DNA of 64,000 nucleotides, from assembly GCA_001465935.1 (NCBI GenBank), contig LNKV01000023.1, positions 558,001 to 622,000 on the forward strand, in the 5' to 3' direction. A program made the position numbers and the translations under genes. The notes beneath the pieces were generated by a model, which had not been told where the DNA came from, did not search any database, and was given only the letters and a program-made list of their open reading frames with translations. Origin of the DNA: Clarireedia homoeocarpa (Eukaryota > Ascomycota > Leotiomycetes > Helotiales > Rutstroemiaceae). Numbering within the stretch: the stretch's first letter is position 1; the number at the start of each line of letters is the position of its first letter. Of this stretch, positions 10,922-23,332 are shown piece after piece.

Positions 10922-11156
10922 TTCCAAGCTTTGCCAGCTTGCCCCCGTACCACATCCATCCAGTATGACATGATCGCCCTAGCCCGCATTTACCCTCGCG
11001 TACATATAAGCTGTTTCTTTGTCCCTTCTCCCTCTCCTCCTTCCCTTCTTCTTTCATACTCAACAAACACATCAACTCACTTGAACCTCTTCATCAATTC
11101 TAATTCTAATAAACAACTCCTCAAACTCCTCAAACTCCCCAATCAATCCAGCAACC

Positions 11157-12112
11157 ATGTCTCTTCACTGTATGTATTGTCCTTGAGCCTGTTCTCGCTT
11201 CTGGAATCGGGTTGTGGTTTACATTTTGGATTGGAGTTTGAAGAGCGGGGTAGATTTGGGAGGAGATGCAAGTGCTTGTTACGACATCAATGTTAGATGG
11301 CATAGAGAAACATGATGAGGATGTTGCTGGGGATATGGGCATGAGGGATTGGAGGCAATTCTTTACCCTCCTAGCAATATCTTCCTCTCTGCTTTCTGCT
11401 CAGTCAAACAGCGATCAAACCATCTCTCCTCTACTCCCTGTCACCAATTGCTCTTCGAACAGAATTCTCAATTTACTTCAACCGTCTTCCATGAATACAA
11501 ACACCATCAATGAAACACCCCCGCTGACATCCTTTTCACAGACCTCCCACCAGTTAAGCCATCGGCCATCGCCCTCGGCACCGTCTTCAACCACGCCGCT
11601 TCCCTCGCTGTCCTCGGCCCAGTTTTTGGCGACACCTACCACCGCGCCCAATCCGCCAACTCCAAGGAGGAATTCATCAAGTCCAAGGAAGCTGCATCTG
11701 CCGCCGCCGCATGGGGAACCTCAATTGTCGGTAGTGCCGTTCAATCATATGGTGTTGGTGCTTTGATCAACGCTACCGGTACCCTCTCATACAAGGGTGC
11801 TGCTTACTTGGGATCTTTGATCTTCATGGCTAGCTCTGCTCCTTCTGTAAGTTTTTTTTTTTTTTTTCTTCTTCAGATGTGTAATTCAAGATATGGAGAC
11901 TAATTTGGAAATAGTTCATTGCTCAAATCTTCACTGAGAAGCGTCCTCTTGACACCGTCGCTGTTGGTGCTCTTGCACGAGGTAAGCTATTTTGCTCTTC
12001 AAATTGCTATTTTCGTGAAACCACATACTAACATAAGCATATAGTCTTCGAGACTGTCGGTCTCTCCCTCTTCCTCACCTGGTGGGGAACCCACACCAAC
12101 CCATTCGAGTAA
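11157..12112 (+). CDS. DUF1761-family small membrane protein
   Basis: Four exons: a 13-nt first exon (11157-11169), then 11542-11846, 11915-11981 and 12045-12112, giving 150 residues. The first intron is long (372 nt, GTATGT...CAG). The joined start reads MSLHYLPPVKPSAIALGTVF. Four hydrophobic stretches are visible (ALGTVFNHAASLAVLGPVFG, AWGTSIVGSAVQSYGVGALI, GAAYLGSLIFMASSAPSFIA, VFETVGLSLFLTWWG), consistent with a multi-pass membrane protein. The pattern fits the fungal DUF1761 family of unknown function. The ATG lies after a CT-rich 5' leader. Single-base phase changes at each junction agree, so the model is well supported even though the first exon codes only four residues. Confidence 0.8.
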
Positions 12113-12488
12113 ATGTAACGCCGTTATGATATCATAGGTGGGAGGAATTGGGAAAGGAAAGGATCGGAAAGGGTTTTTAATGATGAAACGGAATGGAGTT
12201 CACCGTCTCGTCTATGTATTATCTCAACTCCAGGTGAAGATTGTGATTTGATAGTCATAGGTTCAATTAAAAAAAAAACCTTTAATTATACATTTCTATG
12301 TTCTTTTGATGTATTTGTGATTTAATATTTTGCACTCGATGTCTCTACATCAATGAAACTTCTTTTTTCTTTTTGATAAAATAACCTCTTTTTCTGCTCG
12401 TGTCACGCTCGGAAAAGATCAGATTGTTTTCTTATTTCTATGGTGTTACTTCTTCATTTACAAAAGACCACGAAAGCAAATGTGCCAT
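12113..12488. other. convergent 3' spacer
   Basis: 376 bp of AT-rich 3' sequence between the DUF1761 and amidohydrolase stop codons. No gene seen. Confidence 0.6.
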
Positions 12489-14206
12489 CTACTTCTCTCC
12501 CCTCCCCCTCCTCACAACCTGAATATTCTCATCCTCCTCCCAATCCCTCCTCACCTGCTTCGCCACTTCATCGTCAGTCAAAATCTTCCATCCAGCAGTC
12601 GCCATAGCTTTCGCAGTAATAATCGTTAGATCATGCGCGGGCTGTGTAGCAGCTGCGTCGGTGAAACCGGGCGTGTGGTTGGAGTGCGTGTTGGTGATGG
12701 AGTACCAGCCGTGGAGGCCGGGGCAGGTGTAGGTTACGTTGCCTGGTTGGGGGGGGAGGAGGGGTGTGTTAGTGAGGGGGTTTGTTTTGGGGGGTGGGGG
12801 TTGGGGAAGAGGAAATATACAGAGATATCTAATCTAAATATGGAGGAAAAGGGAGTAAGTAGTAGGATGATACTAATGATGGAAAACAAATGAAAAGATG
12901 CAAGAGTCGAGGGGCGCGGCTAATATCACTCGACATAGTAGCAGACAGAGGCTGACGTTAAGTGGTAAGGGAATTAGTACTCGGGAAGTAAAGAAAATAA
13001 AAATAAAAGTCTTTACATACCCATGTCCGTTGAGCCCGGTGCATTTTCAATATGCTTGAAATCACATTCCACCGGACTATTCAGATCCGCCATGGCAGCT
13101 GCATATTGAGAGCAGATTGTTTTATTGGGCCTTGTGTCGGCGTATGTGTTGATTCTGTATGTCACGTTAGACAATACATGATTTTTCGTAGTGTCGGTTG
13201 CTAGAGCGTAGAGTTTATGGGGGGGGGGGGGGAAGGAGATAGACATACTCTTCGAATTCTACAGTGCATCCTGTAGCCATTGCTGCTCCCTCGAAACATT
13301 TGATCGCGCGGGCTTTCAGCTCATCCGCTTCTTTCAGCGTGGCGCTTCGGATGTAGTATACGAGTCCCGCGCTGGCGGTAATGATATTTGGTCGTGTACC
13401 GCCGGATTCAATGACACCCTTTGAACTTCATCAGTAAATGTACCCCTTGAAAAAAAAAAGTTCAGAAAGAAAACTCAGCAAGCTCACATTAATCCTCTCG
13501 TACGGTTTAATCTGCTGCCTCAAAACACTAACAGCATTATACGCCAACACCACCGCATCCAACGCATTCACCCCCTCCCACGGCGCCATAGCCGCATGCG
13601 CCGGCTTCCCCGTATACCGAATCTTAAACTTGTGATTCGCAAGCGTAGTGCTATATGCCGAGCCCACCAGCCCATCGCTTGTGTCCCGCATGTATGGATG
13701 CACCATCATGCACGCACCTACATCATCATACGCACCTGCATCGATAAGTTTCAATTTTCCTCCTCCACCTTCCTCAGCCGGGGTTCCGAGTAAGCGCACC
13801 CGTCCCGGAACTTTGTGCGTTTTCAACGCCTGGGCGAGCCCGAGGAATGCCCCGATGGACGCGGTGGCGATGAGGTTGTGACCGCATGCATGCCCGATGT
13901 CCGGGAGTGCGTCGTACTCTGCGTTGAAGGCGACGACGCGCCCGCCAGTGCCGTATTCGGCGGAAAATGCGGTGGGAACATTGTAGGCACCACGGGTGAC
14001 GGTGTAGCCTAGGTGCGTGAGCAGGCTGGTTATGTTGTCATGTGCTTGGACTTCGTTGTAGCCCAGCTCGGGGTTTTCGTGAATCTGTGGGTGGTGAGAT
14101 TGGTGGGATTTATGGTAATAGGAAGAGGAAGTACCTTTTTGTTGATCGTTTTCAAGTCATCTCCGTGCTTGTCGATTGCGTCTCGGATGAGCGTTGTTGC
14201 TTCCAT
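12489..14206 (-). CDS. M20-family peptidase/amidohydrolase
   Basis: Minus-strand gene with at least five introns. It begins MEATTLIRDAIDKHGDDLK, continues KIHENPELGYNE (the conserved HENPELGxxE of M20D amidohydrolases), AFNAEYDALPDIGHACGHNL (metal-binding D and H residues with the HACGHN motif), LLGTPAEEGGGGK (catalytic EE pair) and KPAHAAMAPWEG. Later exons give ENAPGSTDMG and the HTPGFTDAAATQ region with the last metal ligand; the stop follows VVRRGRGEK. The family hydrolyses amide bonds of N-acyl amino acids or dipeptides using a two-metal centre in the cytosol; the closest general type is peptidase M20 domain-containing protein 2. All key metal residues are present, so it is probably active. 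Substrate unknown. A G/C tract (about 13221-13233) sits in one intron. Confidence 0.88.
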
Positions 14207-14773
14207 TTTGGATGGTTTTACTACGTCACTTTGAGGGGAGGTTCTTATGTGTTTTTTTAAGGAAATGGGTTCTACCTATAAGGTTAGTACTTATCCAGAT
14301 GACCTGAGTGGTGGAGCATAGAATAAGCCAGCAAACGGGTCGCCTCGAGAGTATCTATGAAACCAGCCTATCTCTCCTACAACTCAAGGTAAATCGCATG
14401 TTGTTATGCCATGTGCCCATAACTATTTGGATTTTCGCCTGGTGGGGTGTCAATCAGGACTGCCGGGCACGCTTCTCATTGGTCGCTCGAGACGACGCAT
14501 CCACCCTAAAATCGGGACGGCACGATAGCCAATCGTCTCACTCCTTTTTCAACCTCATTCCTTCAGCTACATTCAGCACTCCGTCATCATGGCCACCTCC
14601 AAGTATCAAAGGACCCTTGATTTAATAGCTCGACCTCCCCACAAAATCGTGATGGTTGAAAATAACTTCAAAGTCTCCGCTTGAATGCATCTCGGCCTCT
14701 ACTAGGCGATCTCACAAGATTTACTCGAATCGAGGGGTAACAGAACGTACGTGGTACGTATGGAAGTGCGATA
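14207..14773. other. divergent promoter spacer
   Basis: 567 bp between the amidohydrolase and the transcription factor, both transcribed away from it. Pairing of a zinc-cluster regulator with a divergent enzyme gene is common in fungi, but no binding site could be assigned. No coding signal. Confidence 0.5.
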
Positions 14774-16604
14774 ATGCCTAGTCGAAATCTTAGGGATAAC
14801 CTTGGTGCGTGCACTCAGTTATATTTCGAGAATCTCGGGTTATCCTAATATAACGCTAGGGTGCTTGACGTGCAGAGGGGCTAGAGTGAAATGCCACAAG
14901 CAAAAACCAATATGCGACCGTTGTGATCGGCTGGGCAAGGACTGTCATTATGCGGAGAGTGTCTCTAGAGGAGAGAGGAAGCGACGGCAACGGGAACTAA
15001 TGGCTCAAAAATCACCCGTGAGAATTCTGCCGGGTGGTTCGGAGCCAGTGGCCTTTCAACCCTTCAGCGATGGCGATCTTGGTACTGTAACACAAGAAAA
15101 CGTGGGTCCAAATCTTTCTGCCTTAAGCATGGCTGATATCTGGTCGTCTGTTGAATTTGATCACGTCTCGTCTTCTGCGTCTTTCAACCTCGAAGCAGAG
15201 AGCCTGGTGTCGAGTTTTGTCGAAACAAATCTTGCTAGCTCCTCTGAACCTTACAAGCAGCCCATACTACAAGGCCTTGCGGCCGAAGGTGTTTCTGTGC
15301 TCCGGAAAGATGACTCCTCACTGCAACCCCAGCACAATGTTGTGGCCGACTTTACGTCTCAAAATGTACTATCCACTATGCAACTTTCATCTTCTGAACG
15401 AGCGGCCATTGATCATTATAAAAACACACTATCACAGACCTTCTCGCCCAAAGGCTCTAGCTGGTCAATGCAAAAAATCTACGTTCGCCTCGGTGCGCAA
15501 GATCCGTTGATATTGCACTTTCTACTCGCAATATCGCTGCGTGATTTGCAATATAAAAACAAGGAGAATCATGAGCTCTACTTACTTGCACAGTCTCACT
15601 TCCAAGCAGGCATTGGTCGTCTGTTGATCGCCATCCGGGAGGATCGATCCCCAAATCATCTAAGCGTAATGATTGCATTCTGGTATTTGTATATGCTGGG
15701 ATCCAGCACGATACATGCAGGAATCGGTACGACGATGCTCTTGAGTCATGTCGTTTGGAATTATGTGCAAAAGTATATAACGGATCTTCTATATCTCGAT
15801 CAGGTGGGAGAACAGCCAATTCCTCGTCTCGATCAAGCCATACTCGCACACGTCACTGTTTGGATATTCTATGCGGATGTAGGATTTTGTTTCTGTTACC
15901 GTGGAGGAAATCTTGCTCAATATCTCTGCAAAAACCCAGAGAGCATATCAAACATTGCTAAAATTGCACGATCTGCCCTCAAATTGAACTGGGGGCAGAA
16001 CTACCCTGCTCATCAGTCTATGGACGATGATCAGAATAGGGTGGTGCTTGATCTTCTCGTGGATTCTGTAGTCCTGTGCCAGGCAGTAAACAACCTCGAT
16101 CATGATTTGGCCACAAACGAATTGGAACAGCGATTTTCCGAAATCGAACATGCATATGCTTCGATATTCCAGCTTGCTACCATAGATTTCGAACCTCGCC
16201 CACGACTCCTTATCAATGCCGATTGGGTCGTGAGCTACTTTCATGCTATACGCATTTATCATTTTCGATATTCTACTAACATTGAGGACCAAGACTCACG
16301 CCCAAAGGCTGTTAAAAAAGCGCTCAAGTCGCTTCTAAATATTGCTCAGCGTGTTTTCTCGAAGGGTCATGAGGAGCGCTATGAGAGACTGCACTGGCCA
16401 CTGTTTATGGCTGGACTCGAGACGTCGGATCCCATACACCGAGAGTGGATTATGGAGAAGTTTTCTCCGGGAAAGTTCAGGTCTGTTTTGGAGAGAGTGG
16501 TGAAAATTCAGCATCTCAGTGGAAGGAGAGTTGGGATGTCGTTGATACGGGAGATGTGCTCAGAGGAATATTATACGCCGCGTGTTTCTTTTCTGGGGGT
16601 TTAA
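14774..16604 (+). CDS. Zn2Cys6 binuclear cluster transcription factor
   Basis: Two exons (14774-14804 and 14860-16604) give 591 residues. The short first exon reads MPSRNLRDNL and joins at a Gly codon to GCLTCRGARVKC, so the zinc cluster is CLTCRGARVKC then HKQKPICDRC and DRLGKDC: the spacing C-x2-C-x6-C-x6-C-x2-C-x6-C is exact. A basic linker (RGERKRRQREL) follows. The middle and C-terminal parts look like the fungal-specific regulatory domain (LSSSERAAIDHYKNTLSQTF, LLAISLRDLQYKN, HWPLFMAGLETSDPIHREWI, the last being a typical closing motif). Likely a nuclear DNA-binding regulator. It is divergent from the amidohydrolase and might control it; that is only a guess from position. Confidence 0.9.
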
Positions 16605-16979
16605 TTGGCGTTTGTGTGGTTTCCGGAGTCGGGTTGTTTTGTTTATTCGTTATTCTGTTCTGTGGGGGTTTGGGATTGCTGGAGTAAACAGTTAGAGGTT
16701 AACCTAGATTTGGGTGGATGCCGCTGCTCTTGGAGTTGGGTAGACTTACATTCTTAGCAGACGATACCATAGTTGGTTGTGCCTGGATCGTAATCGAATA
16801 TTCACAGCAGCTTTCCTCTCTTTCGAGTCTTCTTTGAATCTGTAGTGGAAGAAGCTTCCCGAAATGTTAACATATTAATAACCGCGAATCGCCACCAATG
16901 TGCAAGTAAGAATGCCCAAGACTTTGGAGAATTTATGCTCGAAGTAATTGAAGAGAAGAAGAAGAAGAAGAAGAAGAAG

Positions 16980-17010
<31 letters not shown>

Positions 17011-18110
17011 TGGCCTGCTCCTTGTCGACATACCACATGAAGTAAGTATTTTCTGCTGGCAGTTGGAGCACGTTTCATATCTTTCCTGTTATTTGTGTCT
17101 CGTCACTAATCGTGTGTGTTGCGAGATTTACATAGGATCTGTTTTCAAGAATCTTGCCGCTCTCGGACTTGTTCCAAAAGGTCATAAGTGTGAAGTCTCG
17201 TGCCTGAAAACCCGGTCGTTGTTCTGCACGATATATCATATATCTTAATAACCAAGATTTACCGTGGTAGGCAGTGTTGATTGCAAGGCTGAGCAAAAGA
17301 CGTGACATGCTGCTTGTGGTGTCTTGTAAAGATGATGTTCCCGCCGCTGGCAACGGCCCAACGCAGGTTCATTAAATTCGTTTCAAGAGTTGCATTCCTT
17401 TGGGAGCACACCATTTGAGTATATTCACTCTGCATGGCTCGCACTTCATTGGAAGACACAACTACGGCAGAAACAAAGGCAGACTCCCACACTCACAGAA
17501 TCTCTCTGCCGTAGATGTCTCGTCTCGTCTATGTCTATATGCCATGACCTGACTGTTTACTGCGGTTTTTCCCTTTCTTGGAAGTTCTTCTAATTTCCCT
17601 GCGCCGTATTGTTCGCTAGTCTACTTTTACGTCCTGTATTGGAGCATTGTTCTCGATCTTCGATATCAATTCACTCTTCTTCTTTCGCACCATTTCCTCA
17701 ATCCACACCCTTCGCCCACTCAGAAGCTGTACAGCATTGTTCAGCCATCAGCTATAGTGGAAAACAACCTTCGCACATCAGCTATATCTGCTTTGGTAGC
17801 TCGCGTCTTCTCCCTTTCCGTTTGCTTTACGTTTACTCCACGTTTGCTTTCCGTTTGCTCCACGTTTGCTACCATCATCCTTCTATCATACGCAACAAAA
17901 TCCATCCACACACGCCCATTCACGCTTTTTCTCTTCAACTTCACTCCTACCTATTTCACTTGTACCTGTGAGTTTAATACCTTTCGTCTTCTGTTGACCT
18001 TGCTATATTCAATTACCAGTCAAAAAATATTGAATATTCCAATCGCGACCACTCAGAATCTCTGCAAATTCACCTTTGATTAATATATCTAACAAAATCC
18101 ACAGGCCAAA
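16605..18110. other. 1.5-kb spacer with GAA microsatellite
   Basis: Downstream of the zinc-cluster gene and upstream of the 688-residue protein. Apart from the GAA run and a few repeated CGTTTGCT-like words at about 17815-17873, it contains only short overlapping frames with no protein-like composition. The last part, CT-rich, is probably the 5' leader of the next gene. Confidence 0.55.
16955..17009. repeat. GAA/AAG trinucleotide microsatellite
   Basis: About 18 perfect AAG units. It creates poly-Lys and poly-Leu shadow frames on the two strands that should not be called genes. Confidence 0.95.
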
Positions 18111-20406
18111 ATGGAACAAGAGTCCTTCACTGGGTAAGTTGCATTCTCTCAGATACCTACTGACAGAAACTAATGTTCATATTCTTAGATCGAACGGGAC
18201 TCACGAGGAGGAGGGTGGGTACGCGGATCCCACCTACTCTGGAGATAGTGGTTGGGAAAGCCAGAATTATTCCCCAGGAGGCCATGTCTCGCGTGAATCA
18301 GAGACTTCCAGTGGGACTATTGTGGGTGGTGGATATCAAGCCATCTATCGATCCGGGGATCAGGCCGAGTTTGCCAAGTTCAACCGAGTCGACAAGCAAA
18401 TTGAGGCCGCCAACCGTGACGGAATCCTGAATGAAGTACCCAATGATCCAGCTTATCAGCTTCCCTACATTGAACGTCTATATAACGCCTTTATGAGTGT
18501 CGAAACTACTGGACCGCATGAAATTATTGATAAGACAGGCAAGAATGGTGCATTGGCCCAAGCGGCGCAAAGGATACGCGACAATAAATATCCTCCTCAC
18601 GCTGTTGAGGAAGTTTGCTGGGAAATTTTCGTATGTACATTCAAGAAATATGTCCCATTCTGTCCGCCCGTTTCACTAACTTATTTTATCATAGAAAAAG
18701 GCTCAGTGGGCACAGGCCGGCGTCAGGCTGGTCGACTTGCACCATGGTCCCAAGTTTGAGAGCCATACTTCCCATGCTACATTTGACGACCGCTGGGATA
18801 ACATTGTCGATAGTTGCCGCGTAAGTAAATCATCATCATGCCGTAGGAACTTCACTAATACCGTCTTAGCGTTCTAAGGCTTTGTGCAAAATGAACCTTG
18901 ATCCTTCCTTCATCGATCGCTTCGTCTGCAATCCAGATGCTGAATACAAAGTAAGTGTTGATCAAAGTTCCATTCTATACCACCAGCATGCGACTAACGA
19001 TACATGTACAGATGAAGCTAAATAACAAGAAAATAAATGCGCAAAGAGATGAGCAGAATGAAATCGGCAGAACCTTTCTTAGCAACGGGCTAGGAAAACG
19101 AGATGCTAAACAGCTCCTTAGAGGTGCTACAGGAGAAGGCGACGATGACGATGAAGACGATGTTTCAACTAGCCTTTCTAGTCTACAAGCCGGCTTTTCT
19201 CCTGAAGCACCGGTCACACCAGCCCCTAAAGCAAGGCAAACTCGCGGAGCTAGCGCCAAGCGAAGAAAGACTTGGTCCACCGACACAGAAGATGGCGATG
19301 ATGATGATGATGATGATGAGTATGTCGATTCAGCATACAGATCGAGTACTGGGCCCACACGCCGCTCTTCTCGCCAAGCTGCATCTTCAAAATCCCAAGC
19401 TGCGTCGTCACAGCTTCAAACTATTAGCAACAAAAAGCCTCGACTTCCTACGCCATCTGTTCGTACAGGCAGAGCCCCTCGTCTCCTTGCCATGAACGTC
19501 CCCCATAACTCCAATGGCTACAACAGCGAGCACAACTACAAAACAATCATCCTAGATCTTCTTGGAGTGGATACATCTATGATCAAATTGGACGCCTACA
19601 CGCTTGACCAGCTTCGTATTTATGCTCGTGCATATAATGATGCTTTCAAGAACATACAATGGAAAGTTCCCGGATGGCTTGACTGGAATGCATTGGGATA
19701 CAGGGTATCAAATGGCACACAATCTTTGAGGCATATTGCTTTATTGGATGAAGCTTTTTTGCCTCTTGCATATGCTCGAGGTGATCTTCTCGAGAACAAG
19801 AACCGCGACTTGAATAAGAGCGGCAACCGAACATTCGACGCAAGAAGTGGTTTTGATCGTCAGGCTCTAGGGATTGACCGTAACCACTACGGCTTTCATC
19901 CCACTTATCCCGTTCCACAACCTGTCATCTTAGCCTCGCAGTCCCAACTCAATATCAAAAATATCCACGCGGGAGAAGATCAACGAGGTTGGGACTTGCC
20001 AAGTGAAGGATATCGGTCTGAGCAAATTGGCAGCCACAATGATCAAAACTTCGACCAACGTGACAGCCATTCACAACAAACAGTTGAACATTATAATGGT
20101 CCTGTCTATGCACAACCGGATTTCAAGCCTCAAAATAGTCGAGAAATTTTCAGCAGTCAAAATTTCAATCGCTTTTCCGCATATGAGTCGGTCGATTCCC
20201 TAAATGACCCCAGATGCTTCGAGAGACAGCCTCGTCCAGCTCATTCAGATCGGTATACCAATGATGGTTATCAGTATGATACCAATCATTTCGCCTCAAA
20301 TTACTCTGCACCAAGCTGCTCTCCTTATAGCAACGACAGCAGCCACGAAGGTTCTCAATATCCCGATCCCAGTCGCTTCTCGTCGGATCAGTATTACCAC
20401 AATTAG
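18111..20406 (+). CDS. hypothetical 688-residue acidic/Ser-rich protein, probably nuclear
   Basis: Five exons (18111-18133, 18189-18630, 18695-18820, 18870-18950, 19012-20406) sum to 2067 nt. I do not recognise the family. An N-terminal globular part of about 230 residues has conserved-looking hydrophobic and aromatic positions (QLPYIERLYNAFMSVE, VEEVCWEIFKKAQWAQAG). It is followed by an acidic run (GDDDDEDD, then EDGDDDDDDDEY) next to a basic segment with ARQTRGASAKRRKTWS, a plausible nuclear localisation signal, and a second compact block (IILDLLGVDTSMIKLDAY to IQWKVPGWLDWNALGY). The C-terminal 170 residues are rich in Asn, Ser, Gln and Tyr and look disordered. Together these suggest a chromatin or transcription-related protein. 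All introns have consensus sites. Confidence 0.8.
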
Positions 20407-21686
20407 AGTGTCAACTATGGCATCCTATCATCGCTAAATATTGGCAATGATATGCTACCTACTAAAACCTCGACAGGCACGTTATCGTTTTTAAAATCAA
20501 GATCACCCAAGAACGAAGTTTGACAAGCCATCTTTGCCAGCTTTCTCACGTGCTGAGCTTCACATACCCATCGATGGTTTCCTATTGCAAGATTTTCATT
20601 GGTTAGACTACACAGTACCTGCGCTTTCATTTTTCACATAGGATTACGAACTTTTCCCTTGGATTACCTACTTCCCATGTCGCACACTACCCCTATTCAG
20701 GATAAAAGAATGTCAGTACACCACAACGTTCAGCATACGAAGTGTTCAGCAATATCCTAGGTGTCTGGTCTACAACCTGCATAAGCCTGGCGTTTTCCAA
20801 TCGTACCGCTTGCTGGGATTGGTATTACGAACATTGCATGGTGTTTGAGATATCTCGACCTTTTGGACTGAGCTTTCTCTATTGCTTACTGCATAGCATG
20901 CATGGTGTTCGGTGGTTGGCAGATATCCCTCTTTGTTCTCGGTGTCCTCTGTGGACGTTTACTCAGATATCGATGCTTTTCCGTTTCTTTTTTCTATTAG
21001 GTACTTAGCATACATTCATTAAATTTTTAGCTAGGTGTATCTATCTAAACATAAAATAAACATACATTGTCCCCCATCTACTTTCCTATACAGTAAATCG
21101 TGAATGTGTAAAAGGACGAGATTGACTGCTACTCTCAATCAAACCACCAAGAGAGAAGATGTAATGAGTATAGACCTAGGATAAGCTCAATTCATCCTTT
21201 ACTGCTAGCACATAAAATCTTCACAAGAGAAGAGTCACTTATGAGGGAAGATGTGGGAGAAGATACATTAGCATTGTGACTGACGACCGTTACACCGGAA
21301 TGCACACTACAATTTAAGCACTGCAGGTTAATATTCAAAAAACACCCTCTTCGCAATAAAAGTAGAAATGTATAACCTTAAGAATACCCAGAATATTGGG
21401 TCGTTAATTTCTGATAAATTCTGCATTTCCGCTTGATTGTATCATGACACGATACGGAAGTAATCATGTCCTCTCTCCTTTTTCAATGTTCCACATTTCA
21501 TCGCTAACCTTAAATCGCACCCATGCTACAGCGCCATTGAGCACTACATTTAGCGTCGATCAGCACCACCTGCACCTCACGCGCACCGCCACACCTACCC
21601 ATGCCGACATCAAGCCCAGCCTAACTTTTCTACCTCAAAACCGTACCTCCAACCAAAGACAACCTACATACCCCATCTCCCACAGC
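20407..21686. other. 1.3-kb spacer without gene
   Basis: Between two plus-strand genes. AT-rich after about 21000. No frame over 90 codons, no recognisable domain, no repeats. Confidence 0.55.
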
Positions 21687-23009
21687 ATGTCTTCCAACCC
21701 ACCCTCTCGAACATCAACCCCCAATCCCCGCTTCACATCGCAATCGAAAACGGCCGAAGATCTCCTCAGCACGCAGACCGTCGGACTCGTCGCGCTCTCC
21801 GATTTCCGCAAGCGGCGCGCCGAGGCCCTCGAGCAAAAAGAGCGCGATGCGCATGAATTGATGAATGGAGGAGGAGGAGGAGGTGGTGGTTCGGGGACAC
21901 CGGGAAGTGCGACGCCGGATGGGTGAGTCATTTCTATCTATTTCATTGGCAGGAGATTTCAGAAGTGCGGGTAGAATTGAGCGGTAGAACAGGACTAATA
22001 GCATTAGTACAGTGCATCCACACCCAAAGATCCCAGCAACCTGCCCCTAAAGAAAAAGAAACGCAAAGTCGGAACCCCCAAACTCTCATTCGGCGTTGAA
22101 GACGAGGAAGACGAAGCCAGTGGTGGAGGAGGTGAAAGCACCGAAGCGGCCACCCCCATCTCGGCGCGGTCCCGCTCGGGAACGCCCAGCACCGAGAAGA
22201 CGAAGAAGAAAATCGGCATCAACAGCAGTGTAGCGGTAGCGCCAAAAGCGCTTACAAAAGCTGCGCTGCTGAAGGAAGCGCAGACGCGGGAGTCGCTGCG
22301 GAAGGAGTTTTTGCAGATCCAGGAGGCGGTTAAGGCGACGGAGATCGCCATCCCGTTTGTGTTTTATGATGGGACGAATATTCCGGGTGGGGTGTGTAGA
22401 GTGAAGAAGGGGGACTTTGTGTGGGTTTTTCTGGATCGGTCGAGGAAGGTGGGCGCGGAGTTGGGGGTGGGCGAGAAGGCGAATAGTAGTAGGGAGTGGG
22501 CGAGGGTTGGGGTAGATGATTTGATGTTGGTTAGAGGGAGTCTGATTATTCCACATGTGAGTTCATCTTTTATGATCGTGATTCTGCACGTATGGGTTAA
22601 TGGAATGATTGATACTGATTTGAATTTCCAGCATTACGACTTCTACTACTTCATCATAAATCGAACGCTAGGCCCTAATAACCAGATCCTCTTCAACTAT
22701 AGTTCCGAGCCTCCCACAACTTCAAACACGCTGAATTCCAATGGATCTGATTCCCCGACCCCAGAATCATACAACCCCCTCTCGCGCCCTTCCGCATCTG
22801 GTTCTGGCTCCAAGACACCTACGTTCAAGACTTCAGATTTGGAGGGATATAATGACGATCCGACGTTTACGAAAGTCGTCGATAGGCGATGGTATGAGAG
22901 GAATAAACATATTTTTCCGGCGAGCGTGTGGCAGGAATTTAATCCCGAGAAGGATTATCAGAAGGAGATTAAGAGGGATGCGGGTGGGAACGCATTTTTC
23001 TTCTCGTGA
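21687..23009 (+). CDS. FAM50/XAP5 family protein
   Basis: Three exons (21687-21922, 22013-22556, 22632-23009) give 385 residues. The N-terminal half is low-complexity with a Gly run and a basic motif LKKKKRKVG, a likely nuclear localisation signal. The XAP5 domain is unmistakable: AIPFVFYDGTNIPGGVCRVK, KGDFVWVFLDRSRK, WARVGVDDLMLVRGSLIIPH, HYDFYYFIINRT, and the C-terminal KVVDRRWYERNKHIFPASVW. The family is nuclear, associated with spliceosome C complex and transcription in animals and plants. The second intron splits exactly at the IIPH/HYDFYYF joint. The ATG at 21687 follows a long in-frame open stretch; 21687 is chosen because it is the first Met close to the conserved part. Firm family call. 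Confidence 0.93.
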
Positions 23010-23332
23010 TGAGAGGGTTTTGCGGGCAATTGAGCGGTAGGAGATTGGTATTTTTCCTTTGCGAGTGCATTCGCGGCCGGTGTGGTGGAAAGGAGGAGAG
23101 AGAATGGTTATGGAATCTGTATAGAGAATAAATTGTTAGCTAGATACCCCTAAGAAAAAGCCAAAGAGAGCCGGTGGAAATATATCTCTTACCTATCCCT
23201 TTCCTCTCTTTTATTATTTTCTTCCCCTTGGTATCCACCACCCGTCCATCCCAATTCCTCTAAAAAATATTTCTCACCCTTTCAACCTCAACCTCAACCT
23301 CAACCTCAATCCCAATCTCAATCCATGCCACC
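23010..23332. other. convergent 3' spacer with CAACCT hexamer repeat
   Basis: 323 bp between convergent genes. Around 23281-23322 a run of CTCAACCTCAACCT hexamers passes into CTCAATC variants. Confidence 0.6.

Larger units (their letters stand above)
9363..11156. other. 1.8-kb divergent spacer rich in short tandem repeats
   Basis: Lies between the phosphatase and DUF1761 genes. It holds a purine-rich run (about 9775-9842) and five distinct minisatellites listed separately. A minus-strand frame at 9672-9543 (MEDQESLLGQHENN..., then a basic stretch RRRKGW) is followed by a pyrimidine-rich hydrophobic frame and could be an unannotated small membrane-protein exon, but I could not splice it in frame to the phosphatase. 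Otherwise no gene. Confidence 0.55.

Noticed and set aside
10576..10989. Minus-strand frame over the minisatellites
   Set aside because: Contains peptide repeats forced by the 12- and 7-bp units; no other evidence.
16845..17078. Open frames with long poly-Lys or poly-Leu on the two strands
   Set aside because: They come only from the GAA microsatellite.
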